From Alphaproteobacteria bacterium (GTDB lineage: Bacteria; Pseudomonadota; Alphaproteobacteria; Rhodobacterales; Rhodobacteraceae): a stretch of 5,333 bases of DNA. Each line of letters starts with the position of its first letter. The stretch's first letter is position 1. The translations under genes were made by a program, and so were the position numbers. The DNA lies in the NCBI GenBank assembly GCA_003694465.1, contig RFKM01000270.1, positions 1 through 5,333 on the forward strand. Reading direction: 5' to 3'. The notes under the pieces were generated by a model. It was not told the DNA's origin, ran no database searches, and was given only the letters and a program-made list of their open reading frames with translations. Positions 1-5,333 of this stretch are shown here, in pieces.

Positions 1-930
1 CGGCACCGCCTCGACAGTAGGGCCATCCCCCAGCAAAAAAACCCTCAGATCAGCCGCGTTCGCACGGTCTATCGCTCTTTCTATCCCGATCCGCTCTACG
101 GAGTCACCCGATTCCCTCAACCCCGCCGTATCGAGAAACGTCACCGGAAGCCCGCCAACATCCATCCGAACCTCGATGACGTCCCGGGTCGTCCCCGCAA
201 TTTCCGACGTGATCGCCGCTTCACGCCCCGCCAAAGCATTCAACAATGTCGACTTCCCCGCGTTCGGCGGCCCAACTATGGCGACCTCGAACCCGTCACG
301 GATCCGCTCGGCGATCGACACCCCTTCAATTTCACGCGACAGGCCCGCTTCAACCTCGTCCAGAAGCTCCAGAACCTCTCCGCTCACATCGGTCGGGACC
401 TCTTCATCGGCGAAATCGATTGTCGCCTCAACCAGAGCTTCGGCACGAATCAGGGCACGGCGCCAGCTCTCGGCAAGTTCGCCAAGCGCCCCCGAGAATA
501 CGCGAAGCGCCTGTCTGCGCTGCGCCTCGGTCTCGGCTTCGATGAGATCTGCCAAGCCCTCAACCTCGTCCAAACCGAGCCGCCCATTTTCCAGAGCGCG
601 CCGCGTGAACTCCCCGGGTTCAGCCATCCGCAGGCCTTTCTGGCCTCCCAGACGCCGCAACAACGCATCAATTACCGCGACTGCCCCATGAACGTGGTAT
701 TCGACCGTTTCTTCCCCGGTAAAGCTCCTCCCCTTCGTGAAGGTCAGGACGAGCGCCTTGTCGATCGGCCCGCCATCAGCCGCGTGCAGCACTCTCAAAC
801 CGCGGTGCTCCGGCACCGACCGGCAAATTTCCCTGCAACTCTCAAAAGCCCGAGGACCGGATACCCGGATAACGGCGACCCCCGCCTTGCCTCGCGCCGA
901 AGCCAGGGCAAAAATCGTATCCGTATCCAT
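1..930 (-). CDS. mnmE: tRNA uridine-5-carboxymethylaminomethyl(34) synthesis GTPase MnmE (3' end outside window)
   Basis: MnmE (TrmE) works with MnmG to place the carboxymethylaminomethyl group on wobble U34 of certain tRNAs. It is a cytoplasmic, homodimeric GTPase. The frame is open from ATG at 930-928 to the window edge, giving 310 residues of a protein usually about 430-450 long. The start [10 protein letters not shown] leads into the formyl-tetrahydrofolate-binding N-terminal domain, with FTGEE at about residues 70-74. The helical domain carries [15 protein letters not shown] and [10 protein letters not shown]. The inserted G domain shows G1 GPPNAGKST (220-228), G2 GTTRD (246-250) and G3 DTAG (267-270). 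G4 and the C-terminal CxGK motif that contacts the modification site lie beyond position 1. The start follows the rho stop by 22 bp and has GGGGAG 6 nt upstream, so the two are probably co-transcribed. In related genomes mnmG, rsmG, parA and parB usually follow. Identity is secure; only the truncation limits it. Confidence 0.95.
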   Translation of the reverse strand, partial: MDTDTIFALASARGKAGVAVIRVSGPRAFESCREICRSVPEHRGLRVLHAADGGPIDKALVLTFTKGRSFTGEETVEYHVHGAVAVIDALLRRLGGQKGLRMAEPGEFTRRALENGRLGLDEVEGLADLIEAETEAQRRQALRVFSGALGELAESWRRALIRAEALVEATIDFADEEVPTDVSGEVLELLDEVEAGLSREIEGVSIAERIRDGFEVAIVGPPNAGKSTLLNALAGREAAITSEIAGTTRDVIEVRMDVGGLPVTFLDTAGLRESGDSVERIGIERAIDRANAADLRVFLLGDGPTVEAVP

Positions 931-938
931 TGTTTTCT

Positions 939-952
939 CCCCGGCTTCGGGG
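939..952 (-). promoter_or_regulatory. Small hairpin between rho and mnmE overlapping the mnmE Shine-Dalgarno
   Basis: Read on the minus strand, the sequence directly after the rho TGA is CCCCG-AAGC-CGGGG, a perfect 5-bp G/C stem with a 4-nt loop. Its 3' arm supplies most of the GGGGAG ribosome binding site of mnmE. A ribosome finishing rho would open the stem, so the layout would suit translational coupling. There is no T-run, so it does not look like an intrinsic terminator. The inverted repeat is seen directly; the function is inferred. Confidence 0.45.
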
Positions 953-2224
953 TCACGCATTCATCGAATCGAAGAATTCCGCGTTCGATTTCGTCTGCTT
1001 CAATTTCGAGATCAGGAACTCGATCGCATCCGTCGTGCCCATCGGGTTCAGAATGCGGCGAAGCACATACATCTTCTGAAGATCCTTCGGCGGCACGAGC
1101 AGCTCTTCCTTCCTCGTCCCCGATTTCAGGATATCGATCGCCGGGAATATCCGCTTGTCGGAAACCTTCCGGTCAAGCACGATCTCCGAGTTGCCTGTCC
1201 CCTTGAACTCTTCGAAGATCACTTCGTCCATCCGGCTCCCCGTATCGATCAGCGCCGTGGCGATGATTGTCAGAGAACCTCCCTCTTCAATATTCCGCGC
1301 CGCACCGAAAAACCGTTTCGGCCGCTGCAACGCATTGGCATCGACGCCGCCGGTCAGGACCTTGCCCGAAGACGGAACGACGGTGTTGTATGCCCGCCCC
1401 AGCCGCGTGATGGAATCGAGCAGGATCACGACGTCGCGCTTGTGCTCAACAAGCCGCTTGGCCTTTTCGATCACCATCTCCGCCACGGCAACGTGCCGGG
1501 TCGCCGGCTCATCGAACGTCGAAGACACCACCTCGCCCTTCACCGACCGTTTCATGTCGGTCACCTCTTCGGGCCGCTCGTCGATCAGCAACACGATGAG
1601 ATAACACTCCGGATGGTTCACCGAGATCGAGTGCGCGATGTTCTGGAGCAAAACCGTCTTGCCCGTCCGAGGCGGCGCCACGATCAGCGATCGTTGCCCC
1701 TTCCCGATTGGCGCAACGAGGTCGATGATCCGCGCCGACCGGTCTTTCAACGTCGGGTCGTCAATCTCCATCTTCAGCCGCTCGTCCGGATGCAGCGGCG
1801 TCAGGTTGTCGAAGGCCACCTTGTGCTTCGCGGTCTCCGGGTCGGTGAAGTTGATCTTCTCGACCTTCGTGATCGCGAAATAATTCTCGTTCTCACCCGG
1901 TGCGGTCATCACGCCTTCAACAGTGTCACCCGTGCGCAGCGAAAACTTCCGGATCATCTCCGGCGACATGTAAATGTCATCCGGACCGGGAAGATAGTTC
2001 GCCTCGGGCGAGCGCAGGAACCCGAACCCATCCTGCAGAACTTCCAGGACTCCGTCGCCCCCGATCTCCCACCCGTCTTCGGCGCGCTCCTTCAGGATCG
2101 AGAACATCATCTCGCCCTTGCGCATCGTCGAGGCGTTCTCGATCTCGAGCTCCTCGGCCATGGCCAGAAGGTCCTTCGGGCTCTTTGCCTTGAGATCGGA
2201 AAGATTCAGTCGCTGGGTTGTCAT
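953..2224 (-). CDS. rho: Transcription termination factor Rho
   Basis: Rho is the hexameric RNA-dependent ATPase/helicase that ends transcription at untranslated C-rich RNA. The 423-residue length is normal (E. coli 419). The N-terminal RHO_N helical region is at about 5-45. The cold-shock-like primary RNA-binding domain is at about 50-125 with [16 protein letters not shown] (56-71). The RecA-type ATPase domain shows Walker A APPRTGKT (183-190), the catalytic Glu in [12 protein letters not shown] (E216), Walker B VVILLD (265-270) and the Q-loop [16 protein letters not shown] (284-299). The R-loop reads TGSRMDE, with Arg331 where E. coli has Lys, a conservative change. ATG at 2224 is preceded by AAGGTG at suitable spacing. 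It lies 115 bp after hemJ and 22 bp before mnmE on the same strand. Nothing suggests damage or an inserted domain of the kind seen in some actinobacterial Rho proteins. Confidence 0.98.
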   Translation of the reverse strand: MTTQRLNLSDLKAKSPKDLLAMAEELEIENASTMRKGEMMFSILKERAEDGWEIGGDGVLEVLQDGFGFLRSPEANYLPGPDDIYMSPEMIRKFSLRTGDTVEGVMTAPGENENYFAITKVEKINFTDPETAKHKVAFDNLTPLHPDERLKMEIDDPTLKDRSARIIDLVAPIGKGQRSLIVAPPRTGKTVLLQNIAHSISVNHPECYLIVLLIDERPEEVTDMKRSVKGEVVSSTFDEPATRHVAVAEMVIEKAKRLVEHKRDVVILLDSITRLGRAYNTVVPSSGKVLTGGVDANALQRPKRFFGAARNIEEGGSLTIIATALIDTGSRMDEVIFEEFKGTGNSEIVLDRKVSDKRIFPAIDILKSGTRKEELLVPPKDLQKMYVLRRILNPMGTTDAIEFLISKLKQTKSNAEFFDSMNA

Positions 2225-2305
2225 GGAAACACCTTGAATCGACGCGGTTGCATCGATTTCTCGTCAGAAGGGGAAGTTGCACGGGCCGGACGGCCTGCGC
2301 CCGAC

Positions 2306-2334
2306 CGCATAACGGGCCATCGCCCGCGAGTCAA
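2306..2334 (-). promoter_or_regulatory. Possible sigma-70-type promoter for rho
   Basis: Reading leftward, TTGACT (2334-2329) and TATGCG (2311-2306) are separated by exactly 17 nt. This gives a near-consensus -35 and a weak -10 immediately after the hemJ stop. Transcription would begin near 2299 and leave a leader of about 75 nt before rho. The spacer contains an inverted repeat, CGGGC-GATG-GCCCG (2326-2313), that could instead be a remnant 3' hairpin of hemJ. rho is commonly autoregulated in its leader, so a separate promoter would be expected, but this call is motif-based only. Confidence 0.4.
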
Positions 2335-2339
2335 TCCAC

Positions 2340-2804
2340 TCAGAATTTCACGATCACCGACAGGACGATCACGATCATCAAAACCGTCGGCAGTTCGTTC
2401 ATCATTCGGTAATTGCGACCGGTGAGCCGGTTGGTTCCATCGGCAAGCTTCAACCGTTGCCCCGCCAGCCAGAAATGAAACCACGTCATGGCAATCACGC
2501 CGGCGCCTTTCGTCCAAGGCCAAACCGCCGTCCAATCCACCACGTTCTGAGTGAACACGAGAAGCAGACCGAAAAGCCAGGTCGAAATCATCGCCGGAGT
2601 CATGATGGCCTTCAGCAAGAGCCTCTCCTGCCGCTGGAAAAGCAGGTCCATCTCGCTTCCCGGCACGACACCGCGCCGCTCATATCCTTCGACGTGGTAG
2701 ACATAGAGACGAGGCAGATAGAAAAGCCCTGCCATCCATGCGATCACCGACATCACATGCAAGGCCTTGATCCAAGGATAGAGGTCGGTAAGGAGCAGAT
2801 CCAT
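2340..2804 (-). CDS. hemJ: Protoporphyrinogen IX oxidase, HemJ family
   Basis: HemJ is the membrane protein that oxidises protoporphyrinogen IX to protoporphyrin IX late in haem synthesis, replacing HemG or HemY in most alphaproteobacteria and cyanobacteria. The protein has 154 residues, close to the family's usual length. The family signature WIKALHVMSVIAWMAGLFYL (11-30) is followed by PRLYVYH; His16 is the conserved histidine of the first membrane segment. Hydrophobic segments lie at about 14-30, 64-86, 101-118 and 138-153, fitting four membrane spans. The conserved basic/acidic loop near FQRQERLLLK (56-65) and the NELPT region (136-140) before the last helix are present. ATG at 2804 is preferred because AAAGGA lies about 7 nt upstream. 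An in-frame GTG at 2825 would add a charged 7-residue tail and has poor spacing. It is the first gene of the leftward cluster, facing the divergent gap. Confidence 0.9.
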   Translation of the reverse strand: MDLLLTDLYPWIKALHVMSVIAWMAGLFYLPRLYVYHVEGYERRGVVPGSEMDLLFQRQERLLLKAIMTPAMISTWLFGLLLVFTQNVVDWTAVWPWTKGAGVIAMTWFHFWLAGQRLKLADGTNRLTGRNYRMMNELPTVLMIVIVLSVIVKF

Positions 2805-2829
2805 TTCGGTTTCCTTTCTCCCCACCCTT

Positions 2830-2850
2830 CTTAAAGAAATATTTTTTAAG
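2830..2850. repeat. AT-rich near-palindrome upstream of hemJ
   Basis: The 21-bp element starts CTTAAAGAAA and ends TTTTTTAAG. Nine arm positions pair, one of them as a G-T wobble, around a three-base centre, and the element is almost pure A/T. It lies 26 bp upstream of the hemJ start. It could be an unwinding element of an origin, part of the hemJ promoter, or a leader hairpin in the hemJ transcript. Confidence 0.5.
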
Positions 2851-2899
2851 AGAAAGAGATGATGGTGTTGTTAGACCTGTGGGTATGGGGATTTCTGAT

Positions 2900-2908
2900 T
2901 TTTCCCCA
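2900..2908 (+). promoter_or_regulatory. DnaA-box-like site
   Basis: TTTTCCCCA differs from the relaxed DnaA consensus TTWTNCACA at one position (C for A at position 7). It sits 12 bp before a second, similar site in the same orientation, roughly one helical turn away. Confidence 0.35.
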
Positions 2909-2911
2909 GAT

Positions 2912-2920
2912 TTATCCCCA
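2912..2920 (+). promoter_or_regulatory. DnaA-box-like site
   Basis: TTATCCCCA differs from the strong DnaA box TTATCCACA at one base (position 7). Together with the site 12 bp upstream it forms a direct pair beside the AT-rich segment. Confidence 0.4.
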
Positions 2921-3045
2921 AGGTTGAGTTTCCGGATCTTCATGCCAGATCAAGGATTTTATCGCATATTCCATATGTTAAAGGAGTTTCAACGCCGGAG
3001 AAAAGCTAGCTTCCCGGTTTGTCCAGATCCCGGTTCCCTGGGTCT

Positions 3046-3066
3046 TGGAAACTTTCCACATGTGGA
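3046..3066. repeat. Two overlapping palindromes with head-to-head DnaA-core sequences
   Basis: TGGAAA-C-TTTCCA (3046-3058) is a perfect inverted repeat. Overlapping it, TCCACATGTGGA (3055-3066) is a perfect 12-bp palindrome made of two TCCACA cores head to head. The left half, read as CTTTCCACA (3052-3060), is one base from the relaxed DnaA consensus. The two folds are mutually exclusive because they share TCCA. Possible readings are a DnaA pair, a dimeric-regulator operator upstream of maf, or both. The symmetry is exact; the binding protein is unknown. Confidence 0.5.
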
Positions 3067-3162
3067 CTTTGCGCTTCCGGGTGTATCATGACTTCGCCAA
3101 AGCGCCCGGGGTCGGCAAGAACTCTCACCAGCCCGAAAGTCCTGCCCCGGAACACAACGAGC

Positions 3163-3171
3163 ATATCCACA
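3163..3171 (+). promoter_or_regulatory. DnaA-box-like site just upstream of maf
   Basis: ATATCCACA differs from TTATCCACA only at the first base, making it the closest match in the gap together with 2912-2920. It ends 11 bp before the maf ATG, so DnaA bound here could also affect expression of the maf-dnaQ operon. Its trailing AGG is also the only weak ribosome-binding match for maf. Confidence 0.4.
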
Positions 3172-3182
3172 GGTTTTTCCAG

Positions 3183-3782
3183 ATGGCGCGCAAGCTGATC
3201 CTCGCTTCCACCTCTCCCATCCGCGCCCAACTGCTGCGCAACGCCGGTCTCACGTTCGAGTCGCGCCCTGCCCGGGTCGATGAACCTGCCCTCAGAGCTG
3301 CATTGGAGGCCGAAGCGGCCAAACCGCGAGACGTGGTCGATACGCTGGCCGAGATGAAGGCCCGGCGTGTCGCTGCAAACGCGCCCGAAGCCCTGGTTCT
3401 CGGATGCGATCAGATCGCCGAATTGGACGGCCGAATCCTTGCAAAGCCCTCCACGCCCGACGAGGCTCGGGCGCAGCTGTCCGATCTGTCGGGAAAAACG
3501 CACCGGCTCCTGTCCGCCGCCGTCGTCTATGATGGCGCGCAGCCCGTCTGGCGCCATGTCGGTGTGGTTCGCCTCACGATGCATGAATTATCGCCCGGCT
3601 TCATCAAAGATTACGTCGCGCGAAACTGGCCCGGCATCGGCGAAAGCGTCGGTGGCTACAAGATCGAAGAAGAAGGGGTCCGCCTGTTCTCGAAGATCGA
3701 AGGCGATTTCTTCCATATCCTCGGCCTGCCGTTAACCGAGTTTCTCTCGTTCCTCGTCACGCGAGGCGAGCTTCCGATATGA
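3183..3782 (+). CDS. maf: Maf-family nucleotide pyrophosphatase, YceF-like
   Basis: Maf proteins hydrolyse non-canonical or methylated nucleoside triphosphates to monophosphates, cleaning the nucleotide pool. This one has 199 residues, normal for the family. It starts MARKLILASTSPIRAQLL, the substrate-loop signature (SxSPxR). The catalytic Asp is in VLGCDQIAELDG (D76, Q77). KPSTPDEARAQLSDLSGKTH (88-107) and the C-terminal VGGYKIEEEGVRLFSKIEGD (157-176) are also typical. The DQ pair rather than DT points to the YceF subgroup, known to act on m7GTP, over the YhdE subgroup acting on dTTP/UTP. That subgroup call is from family knowledge. The reading frame stays open upstream to an ATG at 3045, but the homologous part begins at 3183, so this start is used. 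Its ribosome binding site is weak (AGG, 9 nt upstream). The stop overlaps the next start as ATGA. Confidence 0.93.
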   Translation: MARKLILASTSPIRAQLLRNAGLTFESRPARVDEPALRAALEAEAAKPRDVVDTLAEMKARRVAANAPEALVLGCDQIAELDGRILAKPSTPDEARAQLSDLSGKTHRLLSAAVVYDGAQPVWRHVGVVRLTMHELSPGFIKDYVARNWPGIGESVGGYKIEEEGVRLFSKIEGDFFHILGLPLTEFLSFLVTRGELPI

Positions 3783-4624
3783 CCACGCAACCCTTTCCGC
3801 TCGTGGGAATCCTTGCAGGACACCCCTTAGCGCCGGCCTTGCTGGCGATCTTCGACCATTGGCTCGACATCACAGGAGCAAGGGGACGTGCAGTGCCGCT
3901 CACGATCGCACCAGAGCGCCTGCAAGCGGTCGTTCCCGCATTGGCAAATGCCGGTTTCGTCGGCCTTGCCATTGGCCGGCCTTTCCAACGCCGAGCGCTT
4001 GAAATCGCCGACCGCGCAACCGACGATGCCTCGATCCTGCAAGCGGCCAATGCCCTGACCTTCACGGCTGCGGGCAAGATCATGGCCGACAATTCCGTGA
4101 CCCTTGCCCTGACAAACGCCATTCGCTCTGCCACCGGCGATCCATCCCCCGCGCTCGGTCCCGTGGTCGTATTCGGCGCCGGCCAGACGGCCTTCGAGAC
4201 GATCACGGCGCTGTTGCACCTCGGTGCGGACGAGATACATGTCGTCAACCGCACGCGCGTTGCGGCAGAAGACCTCGAACGTCATTTCGGAGGGCACATC
4301 GTGGTTCATGACTGGGTGGAAGGCGGCAATGTTGTCGAAGGTGCCGGAACGGTCATCAACGCAACGCCCCTTGGCATGCCCGGCGCGCCGGAATTCCGCG
4401 TTCCACTCGATGGTCTCTCACCCTCCGCTCTGGTATGTGACCTTGCCCTTTCCCCAACACCCACCCGTTTATTGCAGGTGGCAATGGCACCGGGGTGCAA
4501 AACGGCCGACGGGCTTGATGTCCTGGCCCTTGCAGCCGCGCCCCTTTTCGAGCGTTGGTTCGAAACCCGAGCCCCCTCGTCCGAAACAGCACGCCCGGCT
4601 CTCGCAAAGGCCCTAGCCCCATGA
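3779..4624 (+). CDS. aroE: AroE-like protein (shikimate dehydrogenase homologue) lacking most active-site residues
   Basis: The position between maf and coaE, the 281-residue length and the overall pattern identify a shikimate dehydrogenase homologue. That family reduces 3-dehydroshikimate with NADPH in aromatic amino-acid synthesis. Retained features are [18 protein letters not shown], the Rossmann region [11 protein letters not shown] (130-140), the NADP-phosphate motif VVNRTR (155-160), [11 protein letters not shown] (192-202) and the C-terminal DGL...FERWF (244-261). Active-site motifs are altered. The N-terminal HSxSP reads HPLAP with both Ser lost. The GxNVTxPxK motif reads GLAIGRPFQ, with Gln70 (codon 3986-3988) replacing the invariant Lys. 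NTDG reads NSVT, with Val107 (4097-4099) replacing the invariant Asp. The DxVY Tyr is Leu224, and the Q of the QA motif is Ala252. GAGGA is GAGQT. The frame is intact and linked by ATGA overlaps to maf and coaE. Shikimate dehydrogenase activity is unlikely; a pseudoenzyme or changed function is inferred. The symbol marks homology only. Confidence 0.8.
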   Translation: MTTQPFPLVGILAGHPLAPALLAIFDHWLDITGARGRAVPLTIAPERLQAVVPALANAGFVGLAIGRPFQRRALEIADRATDDASILQAANALTFTAAGKIMADNSVTLALTNAIRSATGDPSPALGPVVVFGAGQTAFETITALLHLGADEIHVVNRTRVAAEDLERHFGGHIVVHDWVEGGNVVEGAGTVINATPLGMPGAPEFRVPLDGLSPSALVCDLALSPTPTRLLQVAMAPGCKTADGLDVLALAAAPLFERWFETRAPSSETARPALAKALAP

Positions 4625-5220
4625 AACGGCCCTTCGTCATCGGGCTGACCGGCTCCATCGGCATGGGAAAGACCACCACTGCCCACATGTTCGAACAGCA
4701 AGGCATTCCCGTCTGGAATGCCGATGACTGCGTCCATCGGCTCTACGCCTCGGGGGGCAAGGCCGTGGCCGCCATCGGCAAGCTTTGCCCGTCCGCGGTT
4801 GTGAACGGCAGTATTGACCGCAAAAGGCTGAAATCCTGCCTCGCGCGCGAGCCGGAGCTGCTCGCCCGTATCGAAACCATCGTTCACCCGCTCGTGGCGC
4901 AAGACCGGGAAGAGTTCATTCGCAACGCCCGTGCTGACATCGTTCTGGTGGATGTCCCGCTCCTGTTCGAAACCGGCGCCGACAAGACCGTCGATGCCAT
5001 CGTCGTCGTCAGCGCCCCGGAAAACATTCAGAAAGAGCGGGTTCTGGCGCGCGGAACCATGTCGGAGGCGATGTTTCGGGAAATTCTCGCCAAGCAGTTG
5101 CCCGACGCCGAAAAACGCCGCCGCGCCGATTACGTCATCGAAACGCTCACCCTTGATGGCGCGCGCGCGCAGGTCCAATCTGTGCTCGAAGACATCCGGA
5201 GGAAACATGGCCATTCGTGA
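4621..5220 (+). CDS. coaE: Dephospho-CoA kinase
   Basis: CoaE phosphorylates the 3'-hydroxyl of dephospho-CoA, the last step of coenzyme A synthesis, in the cytoplasm. The protein has 199 residues, the usual length. The P-loop is GSIGMGKT (11-18) after VIGLT. The substrate motif [12 protein letters not shown] spans 31-42. [10 protein letters not shown] (87-96) and [10 protein letters not shown] (110-119) are strong family signatures, with Arg144 in the lid-like region VLARGTM. The usual motif is DAD; here its first Asp, regarded as the catalytic base in E. coli and mycobacterial enzymes, is Asn33 (AAT, 4717-4719). Asp35 and Asp36 remain nearby. ATG at 4621 is chosen because homology begins there and it overlaps the previous stop as ATGA. 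The frame extends upstream to 4555 only through the end of the aroE-like gene. No strong ribosome binding site precedes it, consistent with translational coupling. The next gene overlaps by 14 bp. Confidence 0.93.
   Translation: MKRPFVIGLTGSIGMGKTTTAHMFEQQGIPVWNADDCVHRLYASGGKAVAAIGKLCPSAVVNGSIDRKRLKSCLAREPELLARIETIVHPLVAQDREEFIRNARADIVLVDVPLLFETGADKTVDAIVVVSAPENIQKERVLARGTMSEAMFREILAKQLPDAEKRRRADYVIETLTLDGARAQVQSVLEDIRRKHGHS
5198..5202 (+). promoter_or_regulatory. Strong ribosome binding site deciding the dnaQ start
   Basis: GGAGG lies 4 nt before the A of ATG at 5207, inside the end of coaE. It is the best Shine-Dalgarno match of the plus-strand operon and fixes the dnaQ start inside coaE. 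It suggests dnaQ is translated more independently than the ATGA-coupled genes before it. Confidence 0.7.
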
Positions 5221-5333
5221 GATCGTGCTCGACACAGAAACCACCGGTTTCTACCCGAAATCCGGCGATCGGATGGTCGAGATCGGCGCCGTCGAGCTGA
5301 TCAACCACATGCCGACGGGCCGGACCTACCACC
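5207..5333 (+). CDS. dnaQ: DNA polymerase III epsilon subunit, 3'-5' proofreading exonuclease (5' part only)
   Basis: DnaQ proofreads newly made DNA within the polymerase III core. Only the first 42 residues are in the window. [17 protein letters not shown] contains the ExoI motif DTETTG with the metal-binding pair Asp9 and Glu11. [12 protein letters not shown] (20-31) is the typical next strand of the DnaQ-like fold. The start overlaps the coaE end by 14 bp and has GGAGG upstream. Order coaE-dnaQ is standard for alphaproteobacteria, where secB often follows. The ExoII and ExoIII motifs and the C-terminal clamp/polymerase-binding part lie past the right edge. Confidence 0.93.
   Translation, partial: MAIREIVLDTETTGFYPKSGDRMVEIGAVELINHMPTGRTYH

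Larger units (their letters stand above)
2805..3182. other. Candidate chromosomal replication origin (oriC) in the hemJ-maf divergent gap
   Basis: This 378-bp stretch holds no convincing gene and separates two divergent housekeeping clusters. In Caulobacter and other alphaproteobacteria the origin lies at the matching junction, next to hemE, with rho/mnmE/mnmG/parAB on one side and maf/aroE/coaE/dnaQ/dnaA on the other. The sequence is clearly AT-richer than its flanks from about 2828 to 2985. It contains a near-palindrome at 2830-2850, DnaA-box-like sequences at 2878-2886, 2900-2908, 2912-2920, 3052-3066 and 3163-3171, and an IHF-like match GATCAAGGATTTT (2948-2960). An AT inverted repeat CATAT-TCC-ATATG lies at 2965-2977. 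No CcrM GANTC site and no TTAA-N7-TTAA CtrA box was found. The plain alternative is a divergent promoter region for hemJ and maf. The elements are visible; origin function is inferred. Confidence 0.5.

Noticed and set aside
737..2425. Long plus-strand open frame of 562 codons opposite rho and the start of mnmE.
   Set aside because: It is antisense to clearly real genes. Its translation is Arg/His/Pro-rich with no recognisable domain, typical of the mirror frame of GC-rich coding DNA.
2805..2825. GTG start of hemJ at 2825.
   Set aside because: The AAGAAGG purine run sits directly against the GTG, while ATG at 2804 has well-spaced AAAGGA and begins at the conserved MDLLL region.
2831..2849. 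TTAA pair as a CtrA box.
   Set aside because: The two TTAA units are 11 bp apart instead of the 7 bp required by the CtrA consensus.
2959..2967. TTATCGCAT as another DnaA box.
   Set aside because: Three mismatches from the relaxed consensus, including the CACA end; not distinguishable from chance.
2879..3091. Small plus-strand frame of 70 codons in the divergent gap.
   Set aside because: No ribosome binding site is evident, composition is unlike the neighbours, and it crosses the palindromes and DnaA-like sites. No recognisable protein.
3045..3182. N-terminal extension of maf from an upstream in-frame ATG.
   Set aside because: The extra 46 residues resemble no Maf sequence and overlap the palindromic region; family homology begins at the ATG at 3183.
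4555..4620. Upstream start for coaE giving 22 extra residues.
   Set aside because: The extension lies inside the aroE-like gene, and the P-loop spacing fits the ATGA-coupled start at 4621.
5159..5170. Alternating (GC)6 tract as a Z-DNA element or repeat.
   Set aside because: It encodes an ordinary Ala-Arg-Ala stretch of coaE in GC-rich DNA; no further evidence of function.
4306..5244. Minus-strand open frame of 312 codons opposite aroE, coaE and dnaQ.
   Set aside because: It lies wholly antisense to three recognised genes, has no family motif and low-complexity Gly/Arg/Ala composition.

Overview
The window looks like part of an alphaproteobacterial chromosome, most likely Rhodobacterales/Rhodobacteraceae. 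This rests on GC-rich codon use, the protein sequences, and gene order: hemJ-rho-mnmE on one strand and maf-aroE-dnaQ-type genes on the other. It is the arrangement known around the replication origin of Caulobacter crescentus and relatives, recalled from established knowledge and not searched here. No mobile element, CRISPR array, tRNA or rRNA was seen.

Layout. Positions 1-2804 hold a minus-strand cluster transcribed leftward: hemJ (protoporphyrinogen oxidase), rho (transcription terminator) and mnmE (tRNA U34-modifying GTPase, cut by the left edge). rho and mnmE are only 22 bp apart, and a small hairpin there overlaps the mnmE ribosome binding site. rho also has a plausible promoter of its own just after hemJ. 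Positions 2805-3182 are a 378-bp divergent gap without a convincing gene. It holds an AT-rich near-palindrome, several DnaA-box-like sequences, two overlapping palindromes and four evenly phased CCAGAT hexamers. By position and content it is a candidate chromosomal origin (oriC). Positions 3183-5333 hold a compact plus-strand operon: maf, an aroE homologue, coaE, and dnaQ (cut by the right edge). ATGA overlaps join maf/aroE and aroE/coaE, and a 14-bp overlap joins coaE/dnaQ.

Most unusual point. The aroE-position protein aligns nearly without gaps to shikimate dehydrogenases and keeps parts of the NADP-binding half. It has lost almost all substrate and catalytic residues: the invariant Lys is Gln70, the invariant Asp is Val107, and the HSxSP serines, the Tyr and the C-terminal Gln are gone. 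The frame is intact and the gene is translationally coupled on both sides, so this looks like a maintained pseudoenzyme or a protein with a new role, not a decaying gene. The next gene, coaE, has Asn where the usual DAD motif has its first Asp. Both observations rest on family motifs from memory and need an alignment.

The other genes are ordinary housekeeping functions: haem synthesis, transcription termination, tRNA modification, nucleotide-pool cleaning, coenzyme A synthesis and replication proofreading.
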